Assembly: GCF_002749615.1 (NCBI RefSeq)
Contig: NZ_CP024201.1
Span: 2,542,001 to 2,606,000 of the forward strand
DNA: 64,000 nucleotides
Direction: 5' to 3'
Source: Caulobacter mirabilis
GTDB lineage: Bacteria; Pseudomonadota; Alphaproteobacteria; Caulobacterales; Caulobacteraceae
A program made the translations under genes and the position numbers. The notes under the pieces are model-generated. The model was given only the letters and a program-made list of their open reading frames with translations, made no database searches and was not told the origin of the DNA. This document shows positions 10,977-20,022 of this stretch, piece after piece; the first letter of the stretch is position 1, and each line of letters opens with the position of its first letter.

Positions 10977-12385
10977 GCCGCCTGATCGTCGTCTCCAACC
11001 GTGTGAACCTGTCCCGCGACACCGGCGCCGGAGCCGTCGGCGGCCTGGCCGCCGCGATCGCCGCCGCCCTGCGCGAACGGCCGGGGATCTGGTTCGGCTG
11101 GAGCGGCGAGACCACCCCTCAGTACACCGGCCAGATCGCCATGGAGCGGATCGGCGAGGTCACCGTGGCGCGGGTCGATCTCGAGGAGCAGGACGTCGAG
11201 GAATACTACAACGGCTACGCCAACAAGACGCTGTGGCCGCTGTTCCACAACCGCATCGACCTGACCGCCTACGAGCGCCCGTTCGACGCCGGCTACGCCC
11301 GGGTGAACCGCCGCTTCGCCGAGGCCCTGGCCCCGCTGATCGCGCCGGACGACCTGATCTGGGTGCACGACTATCACCTGGCCCCGCTGGCCCGGGAGCT
11401 GCGGGCGCTGGGCGTGAAGAACCGGATCGGCTTCTTCCTGCACATCCCCTGGCCGGCGCGGCAGCTGCTGACCACCCTGCCCGGCCACCGCAAGCTGGTC
11501 GAGGCGCTGTTCCATTACGACCTGATCGGCTTCCAGACCGAGGATCACCTCACCGCCGTGACCGACTATCTGGCGCACGAGATCGGGGCCGCCCCGATCT
11601 CGGCGACGGGCGAGGTCGAGGCCTTCGGCCTACGAACTCAGCTGGGCGTGTTCCCGATCGGCATCGAGGCGCCCGACTTCCGCGACGGCTCCCGGTCGCC
11701 GCTCGGCGAGGAGAGCTTCCAGCGGATGCGCGAGAGCCAGGCCGGCCGCAAGATGGTGCTGGGCGTCGACCGCCTCGACTATTCCAAGGGGCTGGAGGAG
11801 CGCTTCCTATCTTACGAACAGTTCCTCGCCGCGCATGAGGAACAGCGGGAAAAAGTCTTCCTGCTGCAGATCGCCACCCTCAGCCGCGACAGCGTCGAGG
11901 CCTATCAGGAGCTGCGCGGCCGGCTGGACGCCATCGCCGGTCGGGTGAACGGCGCCTACGGGACCGTCGACTGGGTGCCGCTGCGCTATATCAACAGCGG
12001 TTATCGGCAGGACGAGCTGGCCGGCATCTACCGCGCCGCCCATGTCGGCCTGGTCACGCCGTTGCGGGACGGGATGAACCTGGTGGCCAAGGAGTACGTC
12101 GCCGCGCAGGATCCGGAGGATCCGGGCGTACTGATCCTGTCGCGCTTCGCCGGCGCGGCCGCCCAGATGGGCTCGGCCCTGATCGTCAATCCCTACGACC
12201 GCGACGACGTCGCCGCCGCCATCCAGCGGGCCCTCTCCATGGGCTACGCCGAGCGGCGCAAGCGATGGGAACGGCTGATGGAGACGGTCGCCCGCGACGA
12301 CGTCAGCGCCTGGCGCACCCGGTTCGTGGACGCCCTCGGCGCGCCGCGGCGACCGCGCCCGAGGCTGGCCAACGACGCGGCGTGA
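10973..12385 (+). CDS. otsA: Alpha,alpha-trehalose-phosphate synthase (UDP- or GDP-forming)
   Basis: A 470-residue GT20 glycosyltransferase joining glucose-6-phosphate with a nucleotide-glucose donor. It starts at a TTG (10973) inside the otsB stop (TTGA), with GAGGAG eight bases upstream. Family motifs are present in order: [63 protein letters not shown] and [11 protein letters not shown]. The length matches E. coli OtsA. The order otsB-otsA is as in several alphaproteobacteria. Confidence 0.95.
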   Translation: MSRLIVVSNRVNLSRDTGAGAVGGLAAAIAAALRERPGIWFGWSGETTPQYTGQIAMERIGEVTVARVDLEEQDVEEYYNGYANKTLWPLFHNRIDLTAYERPFDAGYARVNRRFAEALAPLIAPDDLIWVHDYHLAPLARELRALGVKNRIGFFLHIPWPARQLLTTLPGHRKLVEALFHYDLIGFQTEDHLTAVTDYLAHEIGAAPISATGEVEAFGLRTQLGVFPIGIEAPDFRDGSRSPLGEESFQRMRESQAGRKMVLGVDRLDYSKGLEERFLSYEQFLAAHEEQREKVFLLQIATLSRDSVEAYQELRGRLDAIAGRVNGAYGTVDWVPLRYINSGYRQDELAGIYRAAHVGLVTPLRDGMNLVAKEYVAAQDPEDPGVLILSRFAGAAAQMGSALIVNPYDRDDVAAAIQRALSMGYAERRKRWERLMETVARDDVSAWRTRFVDALGAPRRPRPRLANDAA

Positions 12386-12407
12386 CGATCCTCGATTTGA
12401 CCGGCGT

Positions 12408-12782
12408 CTAGGATCCGCGCCCGGCCACTACCGTGTGGCGCACCGGTTCGCCCTTGAGGCCCTTGGCCGTCCAGCTGACGCCGACGCCGCCCTTCAGCGA
12501 CGGAATGCCGGTGCAGAAGGCCAGCGGGACGAAGATCGGCCGCCTCTGGGTCATGCACAGCCTGTCGCCCTTCATCTGCCAGCTGCCGCCCGTACGCTGG
12601 CCATTGGCGCGCAGGGCTTCGTACTGCCCATTCCGCTCCAGCCACAGCTTGGTCGACTTGCCGTCCGGATAGGTGCTGACGATGGTGTTCTGGAACGCGG
12701 GCTCCAGAATGGCGAGCGGCAGGGGCGCCGGGGCGAGCAAGGTCGCCACGAGCGCGCCCGCGCCCACGATGATTGCCGACAT
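12408..12782 (-). CDS. Small secreted protein of unknown function
   Basis: A 124-residue protein with an N-terminal hydrophobic signal (IIVGAGALVATLLAPAPLPLA) and a mature part rich in beta-type sequence (YPDGKSTKLWLERNGQYEALRANG, GGSWQMKGDRLCM, two Cys). A good ribosome site (GGGAGGAGGA) precedes the ATG at 12782. The repeated pattern of a short strand followed by G-W-x-G resembles the small lipocalin/MORN-like proteins that Caulobacterales secrete, but I do not recognise a named family. It is convergent with otsA, 22 bp away. Confidence 0.7.
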   Translation of the reverse strand: MSAIIVGAGALVATLLAPAPLPLAILEPAFQNTIVSTYPDGKSTKLWLERNGQYEALRANGQRTGGSWQMKGDRLCMTQRRPIFVPLAFCTGIPSLKGGVGVSWTAKGLKGEPVRHTVVAGRGS

Positions 12783-12915
12783 CCGTCCTCCTCCCGGCCC
12801 TCCTCGCTACGGCCACATCACACGACTGTTGCAAAACCGTCACCCGATTTCTTCCGAACCGGGAACATATCCACAGCCGGAGTGTCGCACTTGACGCCCG
12901 GCGGGAGAGGCCTCA

Positions 12916-14025
12916 TTGCGCCGCCATCACCCCTTCCGGCTGGACCTCGACGCGCCGATGACGCGCCCGATCACGCGACCGACCCTCGATACGCTGCAGG
13001 CCGGGCGGGCGTTCGCCGCGCTCGTGGTGCTGCTGTTCCATGTCGAGATCACCCTGGCTCTGCCCCAGTACCTGGGCCGCGAGATCCATCCCGTCTTCGA
13101 CATGGGCTACAGCGGCGTCCACTTCTTCTTCGTGCTCAGCGGCTTCGTGATCATGCTGGCGCACGGCCGCGACCTGGGCCGCCCGGAAGCCGTCTCGGAA
13201 TTCGTCTGGAAGCGGTTCCGGCGCATCTATCCGCCGCTCTGGATCGTCCTGCTGGCGATGCTCCCGCTGGTCCTGGCCGCGCCGGCGGTGAACCACAACG
13301 CTCCGCTCGATCCCCTGGACCTGCTGTCCGCCTTCGCCCTGGCTCCGGCCCTGCACGAGCCGCTCCTCAGCGTGGCCTGGACGCTGCGCCATGAGATGCT
13401 GTTCTACGCCGTGTTCGGACTGATCATCTGGCGGCCAAAGCTCGGCCTTTCGGTCGGCGCGATCTGGATGGCGCTGTCCGCCGTGCTGCCCTGGCTGGGG
13501 ATCGACGACTGGCTGCGCTTCTTCTTCACCAGCCAGCATCTGCTGTTCGGGTTCGGGGCCTTGGCCTACGTCGCCCTGGAACGCGGCTGGGTGCGGCTCC
13601 CGCGACTCACCCTGTTCGTCGGGATCGCCCTGTTCACGGTCACCTGGAGCATCCCGCTGCTCAAGCTTCCGCTCAACGGCGTCATCGGCAATTGGGCGTT
13701 CGGCCTGGGCGCCGCCCTGGCCATCGCCGGGGCCGCCGCCGTGGAGCGCGGCCGGGGACTGCGCACGCCGCGCGCGCTCGCCTTCCTGGGCGAGGCGTCC
13801 TACGCCGTCTACCTGGCGCATCTGCCGATCATCTACCTGGCGGCCGAGGTCATCGACCGGAGCGCCGTCCTGCGCGGCCTGCCCGCGCCGCTGCTGTTCT
13901 GGAGCGTCGCCGCCGTCTCCCTGGCCGTCGGCGTCGCCTTCCATCTGGCCGTCGAGAAGCCCCTGCTGAAGCGCCTCCCGAACCGGTCGCCGCTGCGCGC
14001 GGCGACCGGCGGCGCCCTGCCCTGA
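12916..14025 (+). CDS. Membrane acyltransferase (acyltransferase-3 family)
   Basis: A 369-residue polytopic inner-membrane acyltransferase, the family that O-acetylates or acylates surface sugars (OafA/NodX-like). Early motifs are TLQAGRAFAALVVLLFHV (with the conserved His), GVHFFFVLSGFVI and WKRFRRIYPPLW, and about ten hydrophobic helices follow. A TTG at 12916 has GGGAGAGG just upstream and is my preferred start; an ATG at 12958 (14 codons later) lacks a ribosome site. The polysaccharide target is unknown and no glycan cluster is adjacent. Confidence 0.88.
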   Translation: MRRHHPFRLDLDAPMTRPITRPTLDTLQAGRAFAALVVLLFHVEITLALPQYLGREIHPVFDMGYSGVHFFFVLSGFVIMLAHGRDLGRPEAVSEFVWKRFRRIYPPLWIVLLAMLPLVLAAPAVNHNAPLDPLDLLSAFALAPALHEPLLSVAWTLRHEMLFYAVFGLIIWRPKLGLSVGAIWMALSAVLPWLGIDDWLRFFFTSQHLLFGFGALAYVALERGWVRLPRLTLFVGIALFTVTWSIPLLKLPLNGVIGNWAFGLGAALAIAGAAAVERGRGLRTPRALAFLGEASYAVYLAHLPIIYLAAEVIDRSAVLRGLPAPLLFWSVAAVSLAVGVAFHLAVEKPLLKRLPNRSPLRAATGGALP

Positions 14026-14048
14026 GTCCTCGCGAAACCAAGCAAACA

Positions 14049-14076
14049 TTGACTTTGCGAGGTTTCCGCCTATGTA
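14049..14076 (+). promoter_or_regulatory. Candidate sigma-70-type promoter of the DEAD-box helicase
   Basis: TTGACT (14049-14054) and TATGTA (14071-14076) separated by 16 bp, giving a leader of about 80 nt before the ATG at 14165. Inferred from sequence only. Confidence 0.5.
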
Positions 14077-14164
14077 GACCGCCAAGCTCCGGGCAGGTCT
14101 GGCGAATCCGCGCCGCCCGCTCGCCCAAGATCCGGGCGGCTCGGCGCTTCCGATTAAGCGAGAC

Positions 14165-15790
14165 ATGACCGAATTTTCCCAGCTGGGGCTTAGCGCTCCC
14201 ACCCTGCAGGCGGTGGCCGATACCGGCTACACGACCGCCACCCCCATCCAAGAGCAGGCCATCCCGGTGGCCCTGGCCGGCCGCGACGTCCTGGGCATCG
14301 CCCAGACCGGCACCGGCAAGACCGCCGCCTTCACCCTGCCGATGATCGACCGCCTGGCCTCGGGCCGCGCCCGCGCGCGGATGCCCCGCGCCCTGGTGCT
14401 CGCCCCGACCCGCGAACTGGCCGACCAGGTCGCCGCCTCGTTCGAGAAGTACGCCAAGGGCCAGAAGCTCAGCTGGGCCCTGCTGATCGGCGGCGTCTCG
14501 ATGGGCGACCAGGTCGCCGCCCTCGACAAGGGCGTGGACGTGCTGATCGCCACCCCGGGCCGCCTGCTCGACCTGTTCGACCGCAGCAAGATCCTGCTGA
14601 CCGGCGTGCAGCTGATGGTCGTCGACGAAGCCGACCGCATGCTCGACATGGGCTTCATCCCGGACATCGAGCGGATCTTCAAGCTGACGCCGCCCAAGCG
14701 TCAGACCCTGTTCTTCAGCGCCACCATGCCGCCGGAAATCACCCGGCTGACGCAGCAGTTCCTGAAGGACCCGACCCGCATCGAGGTCGCCCGTCCGGCC
14801 ACGACCGCCGACACCATCACCCAGTACCTGGCCAAGATCCCGACCAGCGACCCGAAGGCCAAGCGCACCGCGCTGCGCAGCCTGATCGACCGCAGCGAGA
14901 TCAAGAACGGGATCGTCTTCTGCAACCGCAAGAGCGAGGTCGACATCGTCGCCAAGTCGCTGCGGACCCACGGCTATGACGCCGGCGCCATCCACGGCGA
15001 CCTGGATCAGGCCACGCGGATGAGGACGCTGGAGAACTTCCGCAAGGGCGAGCTGAAGTTGCTCTGCGCCTCGGATGTCGCCGCCCGCGGCCTCGACATC
15101 CCGGACGTCAGCCACGTCTTCAACTACGATGTCCCGCACCACGCCGACGACTATGTCCACCGCATCGGCCGCACCGGCCGCGCCGGCCGCACCGGCGAGG
15201 CGTTCATGATCGTGACGCCGGGCGACGACAAGAACCTGGACAAGGTCCTCAAGCTGATCGGCAAGACCCCGAAGGAAGCCACCTTCGAGGGCATCGACTG
15301 GTCGACGGTGAAGACCGAGGCCCGCCATAAGGAAGCCAACAAGCGCGACCGTGAACGCGCCCGGGGCGACAAGGGCCGCGGTCGCGGCCGTCCGGCCTCG
15401 GAGACCTCGGTCGTGTCGATGGAGGCCATCGCCGCCCCCACGCCGACCTCCGAAACGCCGGCCGAGAAACCCGCGCGCCGCAAGCGCCCGGCCAAGACCG
15501 AGCCGGTCGAGACCGTCGTCGCCGCGCCGGTGAAGGCCGCCAAGCCGCCCAGGGCGGAAGAGGCGCCGATCCCGCTGCCCTCCGAACGTCCGGACCGCCA
15601 GCGTCGCGAAGCCGCCCGCCCGGAACCGCGCGAGCGGGATCGCGACCGGGATCGCGGCCGTCGCGACGACCGCCGCCGCGACGATCGCGGCGAGGATCGT
15701 GACGACCGCCGCGTCGTCGGCTTCGGCGCCGACATGCCGGCCTTCATGATGCGCGCCACGCCCCTCGCGACGACGACGCCGGAAGACTAG
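14165..15790 (+). CDS. DEAD-box ATP-dependent RNA helicase (RhlE-like)
   Basis: A 541-residue RNA helicase. Core motifs in order are: Q motif (TPIQEQAIP), AQTGTGKT (I), PTREL (Ia), TPGR (Ib), DEAD (II), SAT (III), ARGLD (V) and HRIGRTGRAG (VI), spanning residues about 1-370. The last 170 residues are a charged, low-complexity tail, with an Ala/Pro/Glu section and then dense Arg-Asp repeats (RDRDRDRGRRDDRRRDD). This is typical of RhlE-type helicases, where the tail binds RNA and can aid degradosome contacts. The stop overlaps that of the convergent reductase (CTAG). Confidence 0.93.
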   Translation: MTEFSQLGLSAPTLQAVADTGYTTATPIQEQAIPVALAGRDVLGIAQTGTGKTAAFTLPMIDRLASGRARARMPRALVLAPTRELADQVAASFEKYAKGQKLSWALLIGGVSMGDQVAALDKGVDVLIATPGRLLDLFDRSKILLTGVQLMVVDEADRMLDMGFIPDIERIFKLTPPKRQTLFFSATMPPEITRLTQQFLKDPTRIEVARPATTADTITQYLAKIPTSDPKAKRTALRSLIDRSEIKNGIVFCNRKSEVDIVAKSLRTHGYDAGAIHGDLDQATRMRTLENFRKGELKLLCASDVAARGLDIPDVSHVFNYDVPHHADDYVHRIGRTGRAGRTGEAFMIVTPGDDKNLDKVLKLIGKTPKEATFEGIDWSTVKTEARHKEANKRDRERARGDKGRGRGRPASETSVVSMEAIAAPTPTSETPAEKPARRKRPAKTEPVETVVAAPVKAAKPPRAEEAPIPLPSERPDRQRREAARPEPRERDRDRDRGRRDDRRRDDRGEDRDDRRVVGFGADMPAFMMRATPLATTTPED

Positions 15791-16731
15791 AGCCTGAGCA
15801 GAACCCGCCCCTGTTTGGCGCGGGTTTCGAACCGTTCGAAGGCGGCGTCGGCGTTTGAAACGTCGAAGACGCTGTCGATGACCGGTTTCAGCACGCCCGC
15901 CTCGTACAGCGCCACCAGTCGGGCCAGCTTGGCCGGATCGGTGCGCAGCATCATCAGCCAGCCGGCGCGTTTGCGGCCGAAGGCGGCGCGGACGAAGGCC
16001 CCCAGGTCGTGGGTCGGGTTGCTGCTGACGAAGGTCCCGTCCCGCGAGAGATAGGGCGAGGCCTCCGCGAAGGACGACTTGGCCGGCGCGTCCAGGATCA
16101 GGTCGAAGCGATCGCCCTTGCGGTATCGCGGCTCGGTCTCGTACGGCCGCACCTCGGTCGCGCCCTGCATGCCGACCCAGTCGGCGTTGACCGCCGAACA
16201 GATCGCCGTCACCCGCGCGCCCCGGCTGGCCGCCAGCTGCACCGCATAGGCCCCGACGCCGCCGGCCGCCCCGATCACCAAACACCTCTGGCCCGGCGTC
16301 AGGGGGCGGATCCGCTCCAGCACCTCGATGGCGGTCAGTCCCATGACCACCAGGGCGGCGGCCGCCTCGTCCCCCAAGGTATCCGGGATGGCGACCATGT
16401 CGCGCTCGTCCACACAGGCGAATTCGGCATGGACGCGCGGGCCGTTCAGCACGTGGCAGTAGCCGATGACGCGCTGGCCGGCGCGGATGCGGGCGCCGTC
16501 GGTCCGCGCCGTCCCGACGAACTCGAACCCGGTCAGGACAGGTCCCGCGCGGCGGAAGCCCTTCACCTGCGAAGCCCAGCCGCCGGCGCGGACCTGGACG
16601 TCCATTTCGTTCACCGCCGAGACGGCGATCTGGACCAGAATCCGACCAGGACCGGGAACGGGTCTCGGAACCTCGATGACCCGCGAGCGATGATTCACCG
16701 TGTCCACGGCCAGAGCGCGCATCGCGTTCAC
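15787..16731 (-). CDS. Zinc-independent MDR-family NADP-dependent oxidoreductase
   Basis: A 314-residue medium-chain reductase of the quinone-oxidoreductase type. The GroES-like N-terminus is intact (VIEVPRPVPGPGRILVQIAVSAVNEMDVQVRAGG). The Rossmann motif is VIGAAGGVGAYAVQLA. The zinc-binding cysteines of alcohol dehydrogenases are missing, so it probably reduces quinones or enones. It is the last gene of a three-gene operon, overlapping the preceding gene by 4 bp (ATGA), and is presumably under the divergent TetR regulator. Confidence 0.88.
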   Translation of the reverse strand: MNAMRALAVDTVNHRSRVIEVPRPVPGPGRILVQIAVSAVNEMDVQVRAGGWASQVKGFRRAGPVLTGFEFVGTARTDGARIRAGQRVIGYCHVLNGPRVHAEFACVDERDMVAIPDTLGDEAAAALVVMGLTAIEVLERIRPLTPGQRCLVIGAAGGVGAYAVQLAASRGARVTAICSAVNADWVGMQGATEVRPYETEPRYRKGDRFDLILDAPAKSSFAEASPYLSRDGTFVSSNPTHDLGAFVRAAFGRKRAGWLMMLRTDPAKLARLVALYEAGVLKPVIDSVFDVSNADAAFERFETRAKQGRVLLRL

Positions 16732-17717
16732 GCCGCCGCCTCGATCCGGACGCCGAACGACCGCATCCGAGCGACGGCGCGGCCGGGATCGATGATCTGT
16801 TCCGGAAACAGCAGCCCGCCCGCCGGCGGCGGATCGCCGTCCAGGCCCAGCAGCCGTTCGACGCCGATCAGCACGCCCAGCCCGGTCAGATGCGCCTGCC
16901 CCTTGGGATCGCTCACCAGCGTCCGCTGGCTCGTCGTCTCGCCGGTCGCGGCCAGGCCGGTCAGGTCGATGTACAGATCATGCGAGGCTGGACCGCCCGC
17001 CGCCGTTCCGATGGAAGTCCCGCTGCCCAGATCGAAGCGCACGTCGCGCGCGCCGGTCACGGCGGCCAAACCCGGCGTGTCGAGCACGCCCATCGGCAGG
17101 GCGTCGAAAGGGTCCCCGCCGCCACGCGTCACCGACCGGCCGTTTTCAGCCGCCTCGACCGTCGCCCAGACTCCGTCCCTGCGGATCAGCGCCCGCCCGA
17201 CGAAACCCTCGGCGTCGCCGGCGGTCATCGGCCCGATCGGGTCGGCATAGTCGTACAGCGACGCCAGTTCGATCCGGTCCACGCGCGTGAACCCCTTCGC
17301 GGCCGCCATGGCGGCGAAGGTCAGGGCGCCCGCCAGCCAGTGGCCGAGCATCAGCGCCGGGCGGCGCGATAGGATCGCAGCGGTCATCGCCCGCGGCGCC
17401 ATCAGGCTGTCCGCCGTCCCGACGATGCTGATGTGACCGGCCCCGGTCAGCAGCGCCGCCGTCTGCAGATGATCGCCCGGGTCATGCAAGGCGGCGATGA
17501 CCAGGTCGACCGGCCCCACGGCGGCCAGGTCGGCGACAGGATCGGCGACGTCTAGGCGAGCCGTACGTGCGCGCAGCTCCCCGGCCAGCGCTTCGCCGCT
17601 TTCCGGATGGCGGCCGGCGAGGATCAGGTCCAGGTCATGCCCCGCCGCGCGCAGATGGCGGGCGATCATGCCCCCGACCAGGCCGTAGCCGCCGGCGATG
17701 AGGATCCGCGCGCTCAC
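16728..17717 (-). CDS. Saccharopine-dehydrogenase-like NAD(P)-binding protein
   Basis: A 329-residue protein opening with the Rossmann motif ILIAGGYGLVGGMIARHLRAAG, followed by a dinucleotide-specificity region (LAGRHPESGEAL). It resembles the saccharopine dehydrogenase N-terminal family, which contains many uncharacterised reductases. The start is a GTG (17717) embedded in the upstream stop (GTGA). It lies in the middle of the operon GNAT - this gene - MDR reductase. The reaction is unknown. Confidence 0.8.
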   Translation of the reverse strand: MSARILIAGGYGLVGGMIARHLRAAGHDLDLILAGRHPESGEALAGELRARTARLDVADPVADLAAVGPVDLVIAALHDPGDHLQTAALLTGAGHISIVGTADSLMAPRAMTAAILSRRPALMLGHWLAGALTFAAMAAAKGFTRVDRIELASLYDYADPIGPMTAGDAEGFVGRALIRRDGVWATVEAAENGRSVTRGGGDPFDALPMGVLDTPGLAAVTGARDVRFDLGSGTSIGTAAGGPASHDLYIDLTGLAATGETTSQRTLVSDPKGQAHLTGLGVLIGVERLLGLDGDPPPAGGLLFPEQIIDPGRAVARMRSFGVRIEAAA

Positions 17718-18361
17718 AGGGCTGCCGCCATGCGGTATTCGCTGGGAAAACCGTGATCCCGCGTCAACCTCGGCGATCGGGTCTCGCTCAGGATGCGCAG
17801 CCCCATCGCCTGGTAGAAGCCGACCGCCGGATTGTCGGCCAGGACGTCGAGCTGCAGCTCGCGATAGCCCGCCGCCCTCGCCCGTCCGATCGCCGCCTCG
17901 AGCAGCGCCCGGCCGGCGCCCTTGCCGCGATGGGCCGGCGGGGCCGACAGCGCGTGAAGATAGTAGACGTCGTCGGGAACGTGGGCGTTGAGATAGCTGG
18001 CCTCCTCGGCCCGCTCAAGCAGCCCCGCCAGTTCCTCATGGGTCGCGACCCCGCGGGCCAGCAGGTCCGACGCGAGGCCCGCCAGGTTGGCCTTGAAGGC
18101 ATAGAAGTTCGGGCCGGCGAACCCCAGCTCGATGCCAAGCAGGTCGTCGCCGTCGAACATCGCCGTAGTGCAGGCGGCGCAGAACAAGGTGTCCGCTGTC
18201 GGCCAGGACGCTCCCACCATCCGATCCAGCAGATCCCCGGGGCCGAACTGGTAGCCGTAGCTGACCGGTCCGGTGGCGCGGATCAGATCGGGTATCAGGG
18301 CGGCGATGTGTTCGGCCTGTTCCGTGGTCGGCGTCGCGGGTGGATTGAGCTTGGCGGTCAT
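17714..18361 (-). CDS. GNAT-family N-acetyltransferase
   Basis: A 215-residue acetyltransferase, the first gene of the operon facing the TetR regulator. The acetyl-CoA loop PPAHRGKGAGRALLEAAIGRA (a variant of R/Q-x-x-G-x-G/A) lies near residue 150, followed by LQLDVLADNPAVGFYQAMGLR, which is typical of GNAT motif B. The N-terminal 100 residues are less conserved. Together with two reductases under TetR control, it may act on a small toxic or signalling molecule, but this is inference from context. Confidence 0.88.
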   Translation of the reverse strand: MTAKLNPPATPTTEQAEHIAALIPDLIRATGPVSYGYQFGPGDLLDRMVGASWPTADTLFCAACTTAMFDGDDLLGIELGFAGPNFYAFKANLAGLASDLLARGVATHEELAGLLERAEEASYLNAHVPDDVYYLHALSAPPAHRGKGAGRALLEAAIGRARAAGYRELQLDVLADNPAVGFYQAMGLRILSETRSPRLTRDHGFPSEYRMAAAL

Positions 18362-18387
18362 CGTTCCCTCCGTTAGATGTGTTGTTA

Positions 18388-18414
18388 TTACGATTGGTAA
18401 CTTACTTATCGTAA
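18388..18414. promoter_or_regulatory. 27 bp palindromic operator in the GNAT/TetR divergent region
   Basis: TTACGAT (18388-18394) and ATCGTAA (18408-18414) flank an inner GTAAcTTAC. Over 13 bp half-sites, 11 positions pair. The stretch is AT-rich against its surroundings and lies midway between the divergent starts at 18361 and 18470, as expected for a TetR-family site. Confidence 0.72.
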
Positions 18415-18469
18415 CTTATGTCGGACGCGCTGGCTGTCAAGCGGCGGTCGCAGCCAGAAGGGAGCGCAC

Positions 18470-19045
18470 ATGTCGAACAGGCGAATGCCGCGCGAGGAAC
18501 GGCGGCGACAGCTTCTGGAAACCGCGGCGACCGTCATCCGCACCGAGGGCACCGACGCCCTCACCCTGGCGCGCCTGGCCGAACAGGCCGGGGTGACCAA
18601 ACCGATCGCCTACGAACACTTCGGAACCCGAGCCGGACTGCTGATCGCCCTCTATCGGCACTTCGACGAGCAGCAGTCGGAGGCCGTGCACGCCGCCCTG
18701 GCCGAGACCGCCAGGACGCTCGACGACGCGGTCGCCATCGTCGCGGCGGCCTATGTCGACTGCGTTCTACAAGCCGGACCCGAGTACGGCGCGATCGCCG
18801 CGGCTTTGTCGGCCAGCGAGGAGATGAGCGACGTCCGCCAGACCCTGCGCGAGGGCTACGTCGACCTCTACCAGGCGGCGCTGGCCCGATTCGTCTTGGA
18901 TCCGGCCGCAGTGTCCCGTCCGCTTCTTCTGGGCCTGATCGCCGCCGCCGACGGCTTGTCGGAAGCCGCCGCCGCCGAACGCATGAGCCGCGACGAAGCC
19001 GTCGACGCCCTCTCGCGGATCATGCTGGGCGCGCTGAGGGACTAG
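18470..19045 (+). CDS. TetR/AcrR-family transcriptional regulator
   Basis: A 191-residue repressor-type regulator. The helix-turn-helix is at residues about 10-55 (RQLLETAATVIRTEG, then LAEQAGVTKPIAYEHFGTRAGLL), with a variable all-helical ligand domain after it. AAGGGAG precedes the ATG. It faces the GNAT-reductase-reductase operon across the palindrome at 18388-18414, so the simplest model is repression of that operon and of itself. Confidence 0.9.
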   Translation: MSNRRMPREERRRQLLETAATVIRTEGTDALTLARLAEQAGVTKPIAYEHFGTRAGLLIALYRHFDEQQSEAVHAALAETARTLDDAVAIVAAAYVDCVLQAGPEYGAIAAALSASEEMSDVRQTLREGYVDLYQAALARFVLDPAAVSRPLLLGLIAAADGLSEAAAAERMSRDEAVDALSRIMLGALRD

Positions 19046-19100
19046 CGCCGGACGAACGGCGTTCCCAACTGAGAGTCAGCTTCAGTCGGAGGGTTTCCCC

Positions 19101-19478
19101 ATGTTCGATCACCTGTCCGTAGGCGTCCGCGACCTGGCCGCCGCGCGCCGCTTCTACGACGCCTTCTTCGCGCCGCTGGGCAGCGCCAACGCCTGGGCCG
19201 CGGAGGCGGAGCTGGCCTACGGGCCCGGCGGAACCAGCCGACAGTTCTTCCTCTATCCGGTGACCGGCGACCAGGTTCACGGCCTGGGAACCCACATCGC
19301 CTTCTCGGCCGACAGCCGCGCGGCGGTCGACGCCGCCTATGCGGCCGCCCTCGCCCACGGCGCGACCACGATCCGGGCCGCCGGCCTGCACCCGGACGTC
19401 GCGCCCGACTACTACGGCGCGGTGGTGCTCGATCCAGACGGCAACAAGCTCGAGATCGTCGCCGACACCATGCACTGA
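19101..19478 (+). CDS. VOC/glyoxalase-family protein
   Basis: A 125-residue single-domain vicinal-oxygen-chelate protein: FDHLSVGVRDLAAARRFYDAFFAPLG at the N-terminus, HIAFSADSRAAVDAAYAAAL in the middle, and VVLDPDGNKLEIV at the end. This is the usual betaalphabetabetabeta pair with candidate metal ligands His (FDHLSV), His (THIAFS) and Glu (KLEIV). It follows the TetR gene by 55 bp and may be in the same transcript. The reaction is unknown. Confidence 0.87.
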   Translation: MFDHLSVGVRDLAAARRFYDAFFAPLGSANAWAAEAELAYGPGGTSRQFFLYPVTGDQVHGLGTHIAFSADSRAAVDAAYAAALAHGATTIRAAGLHPDVAPDYYGAVVLDPDGNKLEIVADTMH

Positions 19479-19503
19479 TCGCCCGCTGACCCAGCGGACA
19501 AAC

Positions 19504-19533
19504 GAAAGGGCGCGGCTTCCACCGCGCCCTTTC
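19504..19533. terminator. Bidirectional intrinsic terminator
   Basis: Perfect 12 bp stem (19504-19515 with 19522-19533, GAAAGGGCGCGG arm), six-base loop, with the A-run and T-run as part of the stem ends. It sits between the convergent VOC gene and the small secreted protein and can serve both. Confidence 0.85.
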
Positions 19534-19550
19534 TCAATTTCAGGTCGGCT

Positions 19551-19898
19551 CTAGAGCCCGAGCTGGCTGTCGCAGTTGTCGGCGGCGGCCTGGACCGCGG
19601 CCGGGGCCAGCTTGTCGAGGCGAGCCTCCTCGGCCTTGCGTTCCTGCTGGCTGGCGCGGCTGTCGGCCGGCGACAGGTCGGTGCGGGTGGCCAGGGCCAG
19701 CGAGGTGCGCTCGCGCGCGGCGTCCAGCTTGGCGATGCGCTTCTTGGCGCCGGCGTTGGCCGAATCGGACTCGAGCTGGCTGGCGGCCACTTCATAGGCG
19801 GCGATACAGCGAGCCTGGACCCGGAAATCGACCCGGGCCTGGGCCGCCGTGACGGCGGTCAGCGAGGCCAGAGCGGCCACGAAGGCAACCTTACGCAT
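19551..19898 (-). CDS. Small periplasmic protein of unknown function
   Basis: A 115-residue protein with a Sec signal peptide (MRKVAFVAALASLTAVTAAQA/R). The mature part is mainly helical and charged, with two cysteines (ARCIAAYEVA and DNCDSQLGL) that could pair between the N- and C-terminal ends. I do not recognise a family. It ends at the terminator at 19504-19533 and is probably monocistronic. Confidence 0.72.
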   Translation of the reverse strand: MRKVAFVAALASLTAVTAAQARVDFRVQARCIAAYEVAASQLESDSANAGAKKRIAKLDAARERTSLALATRTDLSPADSRASQQERKAEEARLDKLAPAAVQAAADNCDSQLGL

Positions 19899-19976
19899 GA
19901 TACTCTCCAGTCGCAGCGGGGCCGGAAAGCCCCGGGAGGCGAAACATCCTGCTTCGCCATGAGGGCTTCAATACGG

Positions 19977-20016
19977 CGCCGAAGCTGACGCGTCGATGAA
20001 CGGCTCAGCTTCGGCG
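19977..20016 (-). terminator. 12 bp inverted repeat after the aldehyde dehydrogenase gene
   Basis: Perfect 12 bp arms CGCCGAAGCTGA (19977-19988) and TCAGCTTCGGCG (20005-20016) with a 16-base loop, just 3' of the dehydrogenase stop. There is no T-run, so it is a possible terminator or an mRNA-end hairpin. Confidence 0.5.
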
Positions 20017-20022
20017 TCCGAT

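Noticed and set aside
13850-16285. An 811-codon frame antisense to the DEAD-box helicase
   Set aside because: Shadow frame; the plus-strand helicase has all motifs.
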